From a virus: a DNA stretch of 41,570 nt. The stretch spans positions 1-41,570 of the IMG/VR virus record IMGVR_UViG_3300036828_000342, one strand, 5' to 3'. Shown piece after piece: positions 22,012 to 30,467 of this stretch (within the stretch, counting starts at the first letter, position 1; each line of letters starts with the position of its first letter). A program made the position numbers and the translations under genes. A model generated the notes under the pieces. That model was not told where the DNA came from. It searched no databases and saw only the letters and a list, made by a program, of their open reading frames with translations.

Positions 22012-23022
22012 TCAGATGTTCAGGAACGCCAGGCCGTCGAACTTGCCGTGCGCCTTGCATTTCACGTCAACCAGTTCGAGCAGCGACAGGATGGCGCCGA
22101 TGTAACCGAGCTGGTTGTTCGGCAGCGTCGATTCGAAGCCGGTGAACGAGAACGCCGCGCGCTCGTGCAGGTACAGCGACAGGTAGTTGGTGTTGATCAG
22201 ATAGAGCACGCCTTCCGGGCAGTACGGATCGGCATAAAAGGGGACGCCGGCCACGTCAAGCGCGCGAAACAGCGCCTCGGCCTTCTTGTCGGCGCCGAAC
22301 GCATCGCCGGGAGTGATGACGTAGCGTTCCTGCGACGTGAAGTCCTGCGCCAGCAGCGTCCAGGTTCCGAATCCCATGATGCCGATGGTCGGCATTTCGC
22401 CGGTGGTCTTGGAGACCTGGGCGATATACTGCAGCATCAAATTGCGGGTCGGCGTGGTGGCGCCGCCGTTGTGAACGTAGGTCGATTTCCAGAATGCGTT
22501 GGTGGTGCGCGACACGCCGCCGTAACTGGTCGAGAACGTGCCGTCGTCGATCGCCGCCGGCAATCCGATCAATTGCTGGTTGTTGGCGACGTTGTTGAAC
22601 AGGGCTGTCGCAAAGGTGTCGATGGTGACGTTGGTGGAGTCGTTCATGCGCGCTTCGATCAGCGGCACCACGGAATAGTCGAGCTGCACCAGGCCCTCCA
22701 TCCCCAGGAACGGGATGGTCGAGACAAAGGCCTTGAGGTTGAATTCGGCGTTCTGGATGCCGGGCTGCACGCCTGGCTGCTGGAACGAACCTGAGTAATC
22801 CACCCACTGGCCCGACACCATCGGCGTGCCCTGCAGCGGGGCTGTGATCGGCGACAGGCCGCCGGTCGCGACCTGGGCCGACGCCAGCATGGCCGCCATA
22901 AGTGGAGCACTTTTCCAGAGTTGCACGTACACGCGAGGCATGAACGCCCTTCGTACCACTGACGAAAGCTCGGCTGCAATGGCTCCGCTGGCGGGGATTA
23001 TGCCCGATCCGAGTTGCGGCAT
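22012..23022 (-). CDS. Major capsid protein
   Basis: 336 residues, ATG 23022 behind AAGGA. The sequence has the features of HK97-fold capsid proteins: an N-terminal helical arm (AAELSSVVRRAFMPRVYVQL), an E-loop-like beta segment with GLSPITAPLQGTPMVSGQWV, a spine-helix region (ALFNNVANNQQLIGLPAAID), and a late domain with VAGVPFYADPYCPEGVLYLI and NTNYLSLYLHERAAFSFTGF. The position (downstream of portal and scaffold-like genes, upstream of adaptor and nozzle) is the standard one. The exact subfamily cannot be set without a search. Confidence 0.8.
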   Translation of the reverse strand: MPQLGSGIIPASGAIAAELSSVVRRAFMPRVYVQLWKSAPLMAAMLASAQVATGGLSPITAPLQGTPMVSGQWVDYSGSFQQPGVQPGIQNAEFNLKAFVSTIPFLGMEGLVQLDYSVVPLIEARMNDSTNVTIDTFATALFNNVANNQQLIGLPAAIDDGTFSTSYGGVSRTTNAFWKSTYVHNGGATTPTRNLMLQYIAQVSKTTGEMPTIGIMGFGTWTLLAQDFTSQERYVITPGDAFGADKKAEALFRALDVAGVPFYADPYCPEGVLYLINTNYLSLYLHERAAFSFTGFESTLPNNQLGYIGAILSLLELVDVKCKAHGKFDGLAFLNI

Positions 23023-23043
23023 GTCCTTGATATCCTTACGTTT

Positions 23044-23166
23044 TTACTGGAACGTCGCGAACGACGCGCCAGCGTTAAACAGATTGTTCTCCTGCCAGGC
23101 ACACTCCGTCACCGCGCTGCAATATTCGCAGGTAAACGTCGGTGGCGCTTGGCGGGGACGGCTCAT
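23044..23166 (-). CDS. 40-residue zinc-knuckle-like protein
   Basis: ATG 23166 in an ATGA overlap with the scaffold-like gene. The product (PPTFTCEYCSAVTECAWQEN) has three cysteines in C-x2-C-x5-C with a Gln/His-poor tail, like half a zinc ribbon. Coupling to its neighbour supports a real gene. Role unknown. Confidence 0.45.
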   Translation of the reverse strand: MSRPRQAPPTFTCEYCSAVTECAWQENNLFNAGASFATFQ

Positions 23167-23708
23167 CTGCGTTTCCGCATGAGTTCGGAAATCACCGTGT
23201 TGGCGGTCTCTCGGCTGGCGCGCACCGGATCCTTGCCGAACTTGCCCCACTCCGGAAATTCCCAGGTGGTGCCGTGAACCTCATGGGGGCCATCGCCTGG
23301 CTTGGGATTGTCGGGCGGCAGCGTGGCGGCGTACAGGATCGCGCCATCGTTGTAGTCGGTGATGCCCTTTTTCTGCATCAGGGCCTCGATCGCCTTGACA
23401 TCGTCCTCCGAATATTTGCGGCCCTCGCCATCCTCGCCGCCGCCGAGCAGACGTTGGCGCTGGCCGTTCATGCGGCCCACCACTTCGTCCTGCTGGCGCT
23501 GCAGCTCGCGGGCTTCCTGTTCGGCCTTGAAGGAATCAAAGCGTTCCTCCTGCTCGACATCGCTGAAGGATCTGGCTTCCGGCGAGTCCGGCATGACCTC
23601 GCGCACGGCTTTCGCCACCATCCTTCGGGTCTTGGGATTCTGCGCGAGGCCGGCAAACAATTTGCCGAGCGAGGCGGCGGTGGCGGGATCGAGATCGGGG
23701 CCGGCCAT
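23163..23708 (-). CDS. Scaffold-like protein, 181 aa
   Basis: ATG 23708 overlaps the upstream stop (TGATG). A highly charged helical protein: the centre is a coiled coil (FDSFKAEQEARELQRQQDEV) followed by a charged region (GGGEDGEGRKYSEDDVKAIE) and a basic end (VISELMRKRR). Charge, coiled coil and a position two genes before the major capsid gene fit a procapsid scaffold, although the FPEWGKFGKDP segment shows it is not all coil. No protease domain is seen. Confidence 0.5.
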   Translation of the reverse strand: MAGPDLDPATAASLGKLFAGLAQNPKTRRMVAKAVREVMPDSPEARSFSDVEQEERFDSFKAEQEARELQRQQDEVVGRMNGQRQRLLGGGEDGEGRKYSEDDVKAIEALMQKKGITDYNDGAILYAATLPPDNPKPGDGPHEVHGTTWEFPEWGKFGKDPVRASRETANTVISELMRKRR

Positions 23709-23920
23709 CAGATCGGCTTCCCTTTCTGGGCGGTCGGCCCGCCGCGTTCAAGCGACGGGCTGCCGGTTTTCATGCGCTGGCCGGACGGCGAATTCCATTT
23801 CTCGCCGGACGTGAAGCCGCCGAGCGCGGTATAGGTCGGAGGATTGCGGAAAATGCCGTCCTCCATGCTGCGCTTCGAGAGATCGCCGGTCTTGACCTTC
23901 GGACGTAAATATTCTGTCAT
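23708..23920 (-). CDS. Hypothetical small protein, 70 aa
   Basis: ATG 23920 behind GGAGGAAAAACA and coupled to the HNH gene stop (ATGA). The product (MTEYLRPKVKTGDLSKRSME) is basic, Pro/Gly-rich and probably disordered, ending GPTAQKGKPI. This gene's own strong ribosome site lies inside the end of the HNH gene, so it can be translated with or without the endonuclease insertion. Probably a small capsid-assembly accessory. Confidence 0.55.
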   Translation of the reverse strand: MTEYLRPKVKTGDLSKRSMEDGIFRNPPTYTALGGFTSGEKWNSPSGQRMKTGSPSLERGGPTAQKGKPI

Positions 23921-24384
23921 TGTTTTTCCTCCAGATGCTTCCATACCCGCCTTGAACGGATGTGGTAGATGGTGGCGAGAGATATCCCCATTTCTGCCGC
24001 CAGTTTGCGGGCTGGATCTGAAGATGCACGAATCGAAATCACTTCAGCTTCCGAAAGTTTGCTGCTGCCGTGGCGAACTCCAACGTTGTTGCGCCCCTTT
24101 GCTTTGCAATCCTCACAATTTTCGAGGTTTGTTCCTACGAACATGTGCTCGGGATTGACGCAATACGGATTATCGCACGTATGGCAGAGTTGCCTGTCTG
24201 CCGGGATCGGACCGACCAATAGTTCATAAACGAGGCGGTGAGCCTTCGCGTCGCGCTGTAGTCGGCTGTCCCACGCGCGGCCGTAGTTATCCTTGTCCAC
24301 ACCGCCGAGCCAACACCAGCATCCCGAATTAGGCTCTGGACTGATTTTATCCTCTATCCGATCTGGCAGCCCAAAAACACTCAT
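23917..24384 (-). CDS. HNH homing endonuclease
   Basis: 155 residues, ATG 24384, joined by ATGA on both sides. The HNH region is AHRLVYELLVGPIPADRQLC, then HTCDNPYCVNPEHMFVGTNL, with the CHTCDNPYCVNPEH core holding metal-binding Cys and catalytic His. The C-terminal KLSEAEVISIRASSDPARKL, ISLATIYHIRSR is a DNA-binding helix-turn-helix. Free-standing phage HNH enzymes cut related genomes and spread by copying themselves. It sits between the Pro-rich and 70-residue virion genes without breaking either. Activity inferred from the intact motif. Confidence 0.88.
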   Translation of the reverse strand: MSVFGLPDRIEDKISPEPNSGCWCWLGGVDKDNYGRAWDSRLQRDAKAHRLVYELLVGPIPADRQLCHTCDNPYCVNPEHMFVGTNLENCEDCKAKGRNNVGVRHGSSKLSEAEVISIRASSDPARKLAAEMGISLATIYHIRSRRVWKHLEEKQ

Positions 24385-24809
24385 GCGGCCGGCCCCGGTG
24401 TTAGAGCGTCGATACCAGGCGGCGCACCGCCTCCGGGAGAAAGACCAGGCGGTGGAGCTGCTGATAGCGGCCCCTGTTTGGCTGCCTGAGCCATAGTGGC
24501 AAGACCCGCTGGGACCATGTTGGCGCCTTCCGCCTTGCCAAAGATCGGGTTGAGCGCGGACACCGCGCGAAGAATCGCCTGCTGTTCCTTCGATCCGCCT
24601 TCGAATGCCATGGCGCCGATCAGCAGCGCCGGCATCACGGCCTTGATCTGTTGCACCGCGGCAGCCTTGTTGCCGGCGCCACCGCCGGGCGACATCATCG
24701 GAGAGCCGCCGGGTCCAGCAGGCCCGCCTATCGGGGACTTTGGCAACGCGGGCGCGGCGCCCGGAGCTCCGGGTGGGCCATCAGCGCCAGGTGGCGGCAT
24801 CGCATCCAT
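24381..24809 (-). CDS. Pro/Gly-rich virion-region protein
   Basis: The body (MDAMPPPGADGPPGAPGAAP) is strongly Pro/Gly/Ala-rich at both ends with a helical centre (KAAAVQQIKAVMPALLIGAM, AILRAVSALNPIFGKAEGAN). Start taken at ATG 24809; the frame is open up to a TTG at 24893, where a hairpin overlaps, so the true start is uncertain and no strong ribosome site is seen. It ends in an ATGA overlap with the HNH gene. The composition suggests a structural or assembly accessory of the head module. No family recognised. Confidence 0.5.
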   Translation of the reverse strand: MDAMPPPGADGPPGAPGAAPALPKSPIGGPAGPGGSPMMSPGGGAGNKAAAVQQIKAVMPALLIGAMAFEGGSKEQQAILRAVSALNPIFGKAEGANMVPAGLATMAQAAKQGPLSAAPPPGLSPGGGAPPGIDALTPGPAA

Positions 24810-24891
24810 CAAGGAATCCAGAGATGTTCCATAATCTGGCCGCAAGTGATACGCCGCTTTAATCTCTGCCGTCAAGTAGCTGAAAACGAAC

Positions 24892-24920
24892 AAGCCCTCC
24901 AGTCAGGTGATGGAGGGCTT
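24892..24920 (-). terminator. 10-bp perfect hairpin before the Pro-rich gene
   Basis: AAGCCCTCCA and TGGAGGGCTT pair over 10 bases with a 9-base loop. On the minus strand GTTCGTTTTC follows, a poor U-run. It lies between the tiny basic ORF and the Pro-rich gene, inside the leftward late operon. It could be a weak terminator/attenuator between portal and capsid gene groups, or an RNA-processing or stability element. The 3' arm also contains GGAGGG. Confidence 0.5.
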
Positions 24921-24951
24921 GCCGTTTGGAATTACCAGAAGGGTCGAAAGG

Positions 24952-24999
24952 TCACTTCCGACGATGCTTCCTCTTGCCGCGTTTGTGCTTGCGCTTCAT
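24952..24999 (-). CDS. 15-residue Lys/Arg-rich micro-ORF
   Basis: ATG 24999 lies 7 bases after GAGGAG, a good ribosome site. The product is MKRKHKRGKRKHRRK, almost entirely basic. It ends just before the hairpin at 24920. It may be a true nucleic-acid-binding micro-protein or a leader peptide; coding cannot be proved at this length. Confidence 0.3.
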   Translation of the reverse strand: MKRKHKRGKRKHRRK

Positions 25000-25063
25000 G
25001 GCGATGCTCCTCTTACTGATACCGGCGGGCCCGCCGGCGGGGGATGCGAACGCGCCGACTATA

Positions 25064-25384
25064 TCAAGCCGACGCCGGTTGTCCATGGAGTTTTGAGCGC
25101 AGCAAATATCCTTCCAACGCCCAAATCTTGTTGCGCGCGTTGTCGCGGGCGATTTTGCGGCCGATTTCCACGTCGAAGTTTTCCGGCGACGCCGCTGCAC
25201 TTTCGCCAATCACCTGAAATCCGTTCTGCAGCGTAAGCGCGCAGACCGTCATCGTTGTACCGGGAAACACGTGATAGGCTTCCGCCTTGATCGTGGCGTC
25301 GATGTGCGCCGGATTAAGGCGAGGCGCGTTCAGGCCCTTCGACTGAATTTCCTTCTCGATAGCCTGTTCGTCGTGATTTACCAT
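25064..25384 (-). CDS. Gp49-like phage protein
   Basis: 106 residues, ATG 25384 behind GAGGAAG. The sequence follows the Gp49-like family pattern: AHIDATIKAEAYHVFPGTTM, then TVCALTLQNGFQVIGESAAA, SPENFDVEIGRKIARDNARN and IWALEGYLLRSKL (the T-x-C-x-L-x-L-x-NGF and LEGYxL marks are diagnostic). These proteins are widespread in phages, usually near packaging or structural genes; function is unknown. Here it follows the portal gene. No catalytic residues are known. Confidence 0.8.
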   Translation of the reverse strand: MVNHDEQAIEKEIQSKGLNAPRLNPAHIDATIKAEAYHVFPGTTMTVCALTLQNGFQVIGESAAASPENFDVEIGRKIARDNARNKIWALEGYLLRSKLHGQPASA

Positions 25385-25432
25385 GGTTCTTCCTCTGCGG
25401 GTAATGCCGAAAACCGTCCGGCGCGGATTCAA

Positions 25433-27199
25433 TCAAATCGGCGCGGCATGTCCATTGGGCTTTTTGCCGCCGCGCGGCGGTCCGTCCGGAATTCCCATCG
25501 CGGCTTTCTTGGCCTGCATTTCCGCGGCTTTCTTCTGCCGTGCCCGCAGCGCGTGAATCAGGTTGTTGCGGTTCGGCGGGTTGATCAGGCGAATCAGGCC
25601 CTCGGCGTCGATCGCCTGGGCCTTGAACAGCAAGGCGGCGGCTTCCTTGGATTCGTCGGCGAACAGCGGCGAGTGCGAATGACCGGCCACCGTCAGCGAG
25701 TAGTCGCCGACCAGATTATGGTAGTAGAAGGGATCGCCTGGCTTGCCGTCCTCCTTGGGATCCGGCGGGATCGGATCGTCGTTGTTGCGCATGTTGAGTT
25801 TCAAAGCGAGGTCGCCCATCCGCACCAGCGGCGCCTCGAGCCGCCCTGCGGTTTTCTTGATTCGCCCCGAGCCCGTGGTTTTCAGTTCTTTGGCGTGGCC
25901 TCGGCTGCGGACGCCCTCGGTGCCCTTGCCCTGCAGCACTTCGGTCAGGCCGGAGGCCTCGACGAACAACTGGCCGATCTGCTGGTAGTCGGCAAAAATA
26001 TCCGGCGGCATCTCCGGGTACAGTTCCTTGATCGAAGCCTGCGGCAACTGGTCCATCACCCAGGAATCGGCGCCGCCGAACGCTTCCATCTTCTCGTCCG
26101 ACAGCCCCAGGAAGCCGGAGCCGACCCGCGGCGGGTAGGCCTGCCGCTCCAGGATATCGTGGATCTGGTCAAGCCGCTCGTTCGACCATTGCTGCAACGG
26201 GATCAGCGATTCGATGTGCGCCTTGCCCCAGAAATAATCATAGACCTGGTAGGGCCGGAGCTGGATGAACGGGGTGTCCTTCGGCAGAAACGGATTGCAG
26301 GACGTGTTGTAGAACTGTTCCTGCTGTTTGCGCTGCGATACGAACTTGCCGTTTCGCTTCAGCACGTCGATGGTGGCCTTGGAATCCGAGATCACCAGCC
26401 CCGGAGCCACCATGAAAAACACGCGGTAATCGCCGCACTCGTCGTCCCACACCGTCAGTTCGTGGAATTCAACCAGCGGCCGATCGACCTTGGCATGGTA
26501 GGACGGACGCGCCTCGTAGGTCGGGTTGAGCGAGCCACTGACGTTGCCGCCGAGATTGGACCCGGAGGTCGACGCGATGATCATGCGGGTGATCAGTTCC
26601 GGGAATGGTGATTCGAACGGGGTGTTGACCACGGTCAAGTCGGGGATTTTCGCCCCGAGCCCGGCCCGCAGCAGGCGCTGGCAGGCGTTGTCGTAGTCGA
26701 TGTGATAGCAATGCACGAATGCCGGCTGGTTTTCCAGTTCAGTCTGCTCCTCCGAGAACACCCCGAATTTCCACGGCTCGACCAGCGTGCAGGTCAGCTC
26801 GTCCCTGGTGTCGGACCATCCCATCTTCAAGAGCATGGTGTCGAACACGATCGACCACGGCAGCGCATCGCCGAAGAAATCGAACATGCCGGCGTCGGCG
26901 AAATCGCGGTTGAAATGATCCTGCGCCGCCAGGAACTGCTTGACCACCGCGTCCTCGGAATTCAGCGGCGCCGACAGCGAGAACTCGGCGTGGTCGGGCG
27001 AGTACAGGAACGACGACACCAGGTCGATATGGGATTCGATCCGGTTGTAGATGATATCGCTGTCGGAATTCGAACCGTGCAGGAAGAACTGGCGGCGGCG
27101 GTCGTACAGGTCCTTGCGGTCCCTCTTGGATTCGAGGCAGCAATCCAGCACCCATTTCAGGTGTTCCTCGCGCTGGCGCTCGTTGTCCGGAATGATCAC
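25433..27199 (-). CDS. Portal protein
   Basis: 588 residues. Start set at GTG 27199: AGGAAGG lies just upstream and the start overlaps the preceding stop (GTGA); the upstream extension looks like shadow sequence. Portal features: DLYDRRRQFFLHGSNSDSDI at the start, a wing region with PWKFGVFSEEQTELENQPAF, the helical crown/stem part (PLQQWSNERLDQIHDILERQ), and VEASGLTEVLQGKGTEGVRS near 430. The tail is Lys/Pro-rich. The length is typical of P22- and T7-like portals, which form the dodecameric DNA gate. TerL is encoded three genes upstream, capsid downstream. Confidence 0.78.
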   Translation of the reverse strand: MIIPDNERQREEHLKWVLDCCLESKRDRKDLYDRRRQFFLHGSNSDSDIIYNRIESHIDLVSSFLYSPDHAEFSLSAPLNSEDAVVKQFLAAQDHFNRDFADAGMFDFFGDALPWSIVFDTMLLKMGWSDTRDELTCTLVEPWKFGVFSEEQTELENQPAFVHCYHIDYDNACQRLLRAGLGAKIPDLTVVNTPFESPFPELITRMIIASTSGSNLGGNVSGSLNPTYEARPSYHAKVDRPLVEFHELTVWDDECGDYRVFFMVAPGLVISDSKATIDVLKRNGKFVSQRKQQEQFYNTSCNPFLPKDTPFIQLRPYQVYDYFWGKAHIESLIPLQQWSNERLDQIHDILERQAYPPRVGSGFLGLSDEKMEAFGGADSWVMDQLPQASIKELYPEMPPDIFADYQQIGQLFVEASGLTEVLQGKGTEGVRSRGHAKELKTTGSGRIKKTAGRLEAPLVRMGDLALKLNMRNNDDPIPPDPKEDGKPGDPFYYHNLVGDYSLTVAGHSHSPLFADESKEAAALLFKAQAIDAEGLIRLINPPNRNNLIHALRARQKKAAEMQAKKAAMGIPDGPPRGGKKPNGHAAPI

Positions 27200-27606
27200 G
27201 ACACCTTCCTGTGCTGGCCGACGCCGGGAAGTTGCTTGCCGATCGCCGCCGCGGTCTTGAAACTGATGTTGTTTGATGTCGGCACGCACTGCGACTGCGT
27301 CATGTCCACCGGCGCGGTGAAGCCGCCGGCGAACGTATGCGTGGCTCCCTTGTTCGGTTTCTGCACGAGTTTCGGCTTGGCCGCCTCGCCGCGCGCCGCC
27401 GAATGCAGGTCGGTCATCCTGAAGGCGTCGGTCAGGGCGCGGAATTCGGCGTCACACGCTTTTGCCGTGCCGCCCATGTGGCCGCCGCCGGGCACCCACT
27501 GCACCCGCACGCCATGGCAGGCCGGGCATGAGGGGTTGGCGTCCCACGAATCGAAGGCATTCGTGCAGATATGGTTGAGGCAGAGCCAGGAGCGGATCAC
27601 GGACAT
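27196..27606 (-). CDS. Zinc-ribbon-containing hypothetical protein, 136 aa
   Basis: ATG 27606. The N terminus has a likely zinc ribbon: WLCLNHICTNAFDSWDANPS followed by CPACHGVRVQWVPGGGH, with C-x-N-H-x-C and C-x2-C pairs. The remainder is Lys/Ala/Thr-rich and may be flexible. Ends in GTGA overlap with the portal. Small Cys-rich proteins of this kind are found beside portal genes in rhizobial phages. Function unknown; nucleic-acid binding is conceivable. Confidence 0.6.
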   Translation of the reverse strand: MSVIRSWLCLNHICTNAFDSWDANPSCPACHGVRVQWVPGGGHMGGTAKACDAEFRALTDAFRMTDLHSAARGEAAKPKLVQKPNKGATHTFAGGFTAPVDMTQSQCVPTSNNISFKTAAAIGKQLPGVGQHRKVS

Positions 27607-27616
27607 GACGGCAATC

Positions 27617-27958
27617 CTAACCCATCGTGACCTTGGGCAGCAAGTCGTGCGTGGCCGGCTCCGAGATCACCTCCGGGGTCTGGTCGCCCCTGATCTTGCG
27701 CATGCCGGAGGCGCCGACGTTGACCATGCTGTTGATGACGGCCTGCACGCCCTGCGAATACCGCACCGCCTCGTCGCGCTCGATTTGGATCTGCAGAAGG
27801 TCAGCCTCGTATTTGCGCTGCATGGCGCCGACGCGGGACGAAAGCATGTCGTACTGGTCCCTTACCAGATGATGGGCGCTTTCGAGAGTGGCGTAGGCGT
27901 CTCGCAGCGAATCCCGCTCGTCGATGATGCGCTGGACTTGCGAGGTCAGGTCGGTCAT
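27617..27958 (-). CDS. Coiled-coil protein next to TerL, 113 aa
   Basis: Start ATG 27958 behind AGGAGAA; the longer frame upstream is a shadow of TerL. A nearly continuous coiled coil from 4 to 75 (DLTSQVQRIIDERDSLRDAY, HHLVRDQYDMLSSRVGAMQR, KYEADLLQIQIERDEAVRYS) is followed by a short flexible end. It might be a small terminase or assembly chaperone, but no DNA-binding helix-turn-helix is visible, and it follows rather than precedes TerL. Confidence 0.6.
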   Translation of the reverse strand: MTDLTSQVQRIIDERDSLRDAYATLESAHHLVRDQYDMLSSRVGAMQRKYEADLLQIQIERDEAVRYSQGVQAVINSMVNVGASGMRKIRGDQTPEVISEPATHDLLPKVTMG

Positions 27959-27969
27959 GTGGTTTTCTC

Positions 27970-29805
27970 CTATGTTGGAACGGAAATGTTCATCTTCTTC
28001 ATGAAGCCGGTAATCAGGCGGTCGAGCGGCTGGGTGCCGCCGGTTTCCTCGATTTTTGCAGACTGCGCCACCGACATGCCGGCCGCCTTGGCCTTCGGCT
28101 GCACCCACATGTTCCATGCCTGGTAGGCGAACGCCGCCGCCATCACCCGGTCGTCCTTGGCGTTGCCCTCGGCGCCGATCGAGCCCTCGTCGTTGACGAT
28201 GCGGCGCATTTCCTCGCACAGCGCCACGCTGCGCGGCACCATGCGGCCCAGCTCGATGCCGTTCTTCATCTGGTTCATGGCGCGGCGCTTCAGATCCTCG
28301 GTCGTCACCCACTGGTACACCAGCGAGCCGCCGCCGGGGTTGTCCATGCGGTGGTAGAAAAAATGCCGCATGTTCTGCAGCACGTTGCGGATGCCGAACT
28401 GGTCCTCGGTCGGCTTGATCTCGCGCGCCAGCTGGTTGACCTTCTGCAATTCGTCGAACACCGCTTGTCCGGCGCCGTTCATTTCCAGGATCGGCATCAG
28501 GAAGTTCTGTCCGTAATAGCCGGCGAGATGGGCGAGCACCCAGGCGCACTGATAGGTCGATGGTTGCGGCGAGCAATATTCAGCAACCTGGACCAATGCG
28601 TCGGAGAAACAACGCCAGACGGAAATAACTGTGCGATCGGCGTCGTCGCTTGATCCATACGCAGGATCGCATCCGATGGCGTAGTATCCGAAGGAGGATC
28701 TATCTTCCCAGATGCGCAGCTCGGCCCTGACATCCTTGACCTGAGCAACGCGAGTTTCCTCGAATTTATGCGTGAGACGATACCTGTAGGTCTGGAACGG
28801 CAGTTTCTTGGCTTCGCGAGTGACATTGGTCATCGCCTCCACGGTGAAGAATTTCGACCCCGTGGCCTGGAACGCATCGGATTCGGTCCACGGATATTCC
28901 TGGTCCATCATCGCCTGGTCGCCGTCCTTTTCCGACGCCAGGTGCCAGCGATACCAGGATATCTGCTGCAGCGAGATTTCGAAATCATAATCCTCGCGCA
29001 CCTCGCGCACGCGCTTGCGCTCCAGCACCGACAGCGCCGATGTGATTCCGTCCGGCATGTACGCCTTGAAGAACGGATGCGTGACCGGAAACTGGTTGCG
29101 CTCGTCGCGCCACCAGCCGACGAATATCGCGTGCTTGGTCGGGTCGCCCTTGGCCTGCTCCCACATCTCGTGAAAATGATTGAAGCCGTTCGCCGTGGTC
29201 TCGTAGACCTGCAGCCGATGCGGGTACAGCGATGAGGTCTGCGAACGAAACTCGGCGATTCCGTCGCCGGAGCCGTAGAACGCGGTCTCGGTCGAATGCA
29301 CGAAGTTGGCGGCGCCGGATCGTCCCAACCCGCCCTTGCGGTTCTCGTTGGTGCCGGCGATCAGGTAGCGAAACTTGGAGGCGTTTTTCAGGATCAGCAG
29401 ATTGCGATTGTGGCGAACATATTTGATCATGAATTTGCGCGGTGTCTCGGCGAAGAACACCTCGACCGCGGCGCGGAAATCGTCGCGCGCTTCCTCCTTG
29501 TGGGTCAAGAGCACGCCGAGCAGGCCGGGATGCTCGAAGCCCCAGAACATATCGAGCGCGAGAAAGAACGTGGTCGAGCCGAGCTGCCGAGATTTGAGGA
29601 TGACAAAAGTCGTCACCCCGCGCGACAGGCCGTCCTCGATCTGGTCCAGGATGTAGCGCTGCGAGCCCAGCAGTTTGAACGGCACCAGCCCGAAATCCTT
29701 CGACTGCACCTTGAGCCGCGACAGGAATTCGAGAAACCTCGCCCGCGGGAACGGCGCAACTTCCTTGAATTCGATCTCGAACTTGTGGCTGTCGATTTCG
29801 GTCAT
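27970..29805 (-). CDS. terL: Terminase large subunit
   Basis: 611 residues, ATG 29805, coupled (ATGA) to the upstream gene. ATPase domain: a terminase-type Walker A VILKSRQLGSTTF (68-80, K71), Walker B end STETAF with E173, and coupling motif YETTANG (201-207). EYPWTESDAFQATG (303-316) marks the domain border. The nuclease domain has GCDPAYGSSDDADRT with D380, LEMNGAG, and a late Asp in GNAKDDRVMAAAFA. The protein packages DNA into the procapsid through the portal. All motifs appear intact and length is normal. No clear small subunit was found. Confidence 0.92.
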   Translation of the reverse strand: MTEIDSHKFEIEFKEVAPFPRARFLEFLSRLKVQSKDFGLVPFKLLGSQRYILDQIEDGLSRGVTTFVILKSRQLGSTTFFLALDMFWGFEHPGLLGVLLTHKEEARDDFRAAVEVFFAETPRKFMIKYVRHNRNLLILKNASKFRYLIAGTNENRKGGLGRSGAANFVHSTETAFYGSGDGIAEFRSQTSSLYPHRLQVYETTANGFNHFHEMWEQAKGDPTKHAIFVGWWRDERNQFPVTHPFFKAYMPDGITSALSVLERKRVREVREDYDFEISLQQISWYRWHLASEKDGDQAMMDQEYPWTESDAFQATGSKFFTVEAMTNVTREAKKLPFQTYRYRLTHKFEETRVAQVKDVRAELRIWEDRSSFGYYAIGCDPAYGSSDDADRTVISVWRCFSDALVQVAEYCSPQPSTYQCAWVLAHLAGYYGQNFLMPILEMNGAGQAVFDELQKVNQLAREIKPTEDQFGIRNVLQNMRHFFYHRMDNPGGGSLVYQWVTTEDLKRRAMNQMKNGIELGRMVPRSVALCEEMRRIVNDEGSIGAEGNAKDDRVMAAAFAYQAWNMWVQPKAKAAGMSVAQSAKIEETGGTQPLDRLITGFMKKMNISVPT

Positions 29806-30467
29806 CGCGTTGAGCGTTCCTCATCGCGTTTGGCCATGTCGGCCCGCGCGGTCGCACTCAAGGTCAGATCGGCCGCTGGCTTCCAAGCGTCCAGCCTAAT
29901 CCTGACGCCACTGTCGTCGATTGCCGCATCCCATTTGTACCACGCGACCCAGATGCCGGCGCGGTTGTCGCTCGACCGACCGTAGCGCCAGTGACGCGGG
30001 TCGGTGTCAGGCAGCGCCGCCCAGGCGACCAGATAGGCATAGCGGCGGTGGCCGTCGGGAACGAACACGGTGGCAAGGTCGCTGGGGCACCGCGGCGGGG
30101 CCTCGAGACGGGGCCGGCTGAAATCGATCGGCGGGCCAAGTTTGGCAATCCGGTCGCGCCGCGCCGCGAGCGCCTCGCAATAGACCTTCAGCTCACCAGA
30201 CTGCGGCATGAACGTCATGTATTTTTCCGTCGTCTGGATCCCGGTGCGGGGGTCCGTGACCTCGCACACCAGCTCCGGATCGTACAGCGTCAGCACCGCG
30301 CCAATCGCCGCCACATAGCCATCCGCGTCGTTGGCGTCACCGCGGCGATAGCAGCCGAACAACATTTTCGCCCTGGTCGCCGCCAGTTCCGCCGGACAGC
30401 GGGTTGTCGAAGGCCCTGATTCGTTCAAGGAGGTCGTCCGCGGCCTCGTGGACTGTTCGCTTGCCAT
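29802..30467 (-). CDS. Conserved rhizobial-phage protein upstream of TerL, 221 aa
   Basis: Start ATG 30467 gives 221 residues and overlaps the replication gene by 131 bases; ATG 30365 would be a shorter alternative with less overlap. The core pattern is MLFGCYRRGDANDADGYVAA, IGAVLTLYDPELVCEVTDPR, TGIQTTEKYMTFMPQSGELK, which recurs in rhizobial phage proteins placed between replication and packaging genes. The later part is Trp-rich with LDAWKPAADLTLSATARAD. It might be a replisome helper or a replaced small terminase, but no helix-turn-helix or catalytic motif is clear. Coupled to TerL by ATGA. Confidence 0.6.
   Translation of the reverse strand: MASEQSTRPRTTSLNESGPSTTRCPAELAATRAKMLFGCYRRGDANDADGYVAAIGAVLTLYDPELVCEVTDPRTGIQTTEKYMTFMPQSGELKVYCEALAARRDRIAKLGPPIDFSRPRLEAPPRCPSDLATVFVPDGHRRYAYLVAWAALPDTDPRHWRYGRSSDNRAGIWVAWYKWDAAIDDSGVRIRLDAWKPAADLTLSATARADMAKRDEERSTR

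Noticed and set aside
21043-22794. A 583-residue plus-strand ORF opposite the capsid and decoration genes.
   Set aside because: It is a shadow: high-GC antisense frame with Arg/Gly/His-rich low-complexity product, no ribosome site, overlapping two convincing minus-strand genes. The same applies to long plus-strand ORFs at 25271-26611, 26702-28126, 13139-14332 and 14665-15603.
27617-28576. Longer 319-residue reading of the coiled-coil gene.
   Set aside because: The first 206 residues are an Arg/Gly/Ala-rich shadow of TerL; ATG 27958 has a good ribosome site and starts the coiled coil.
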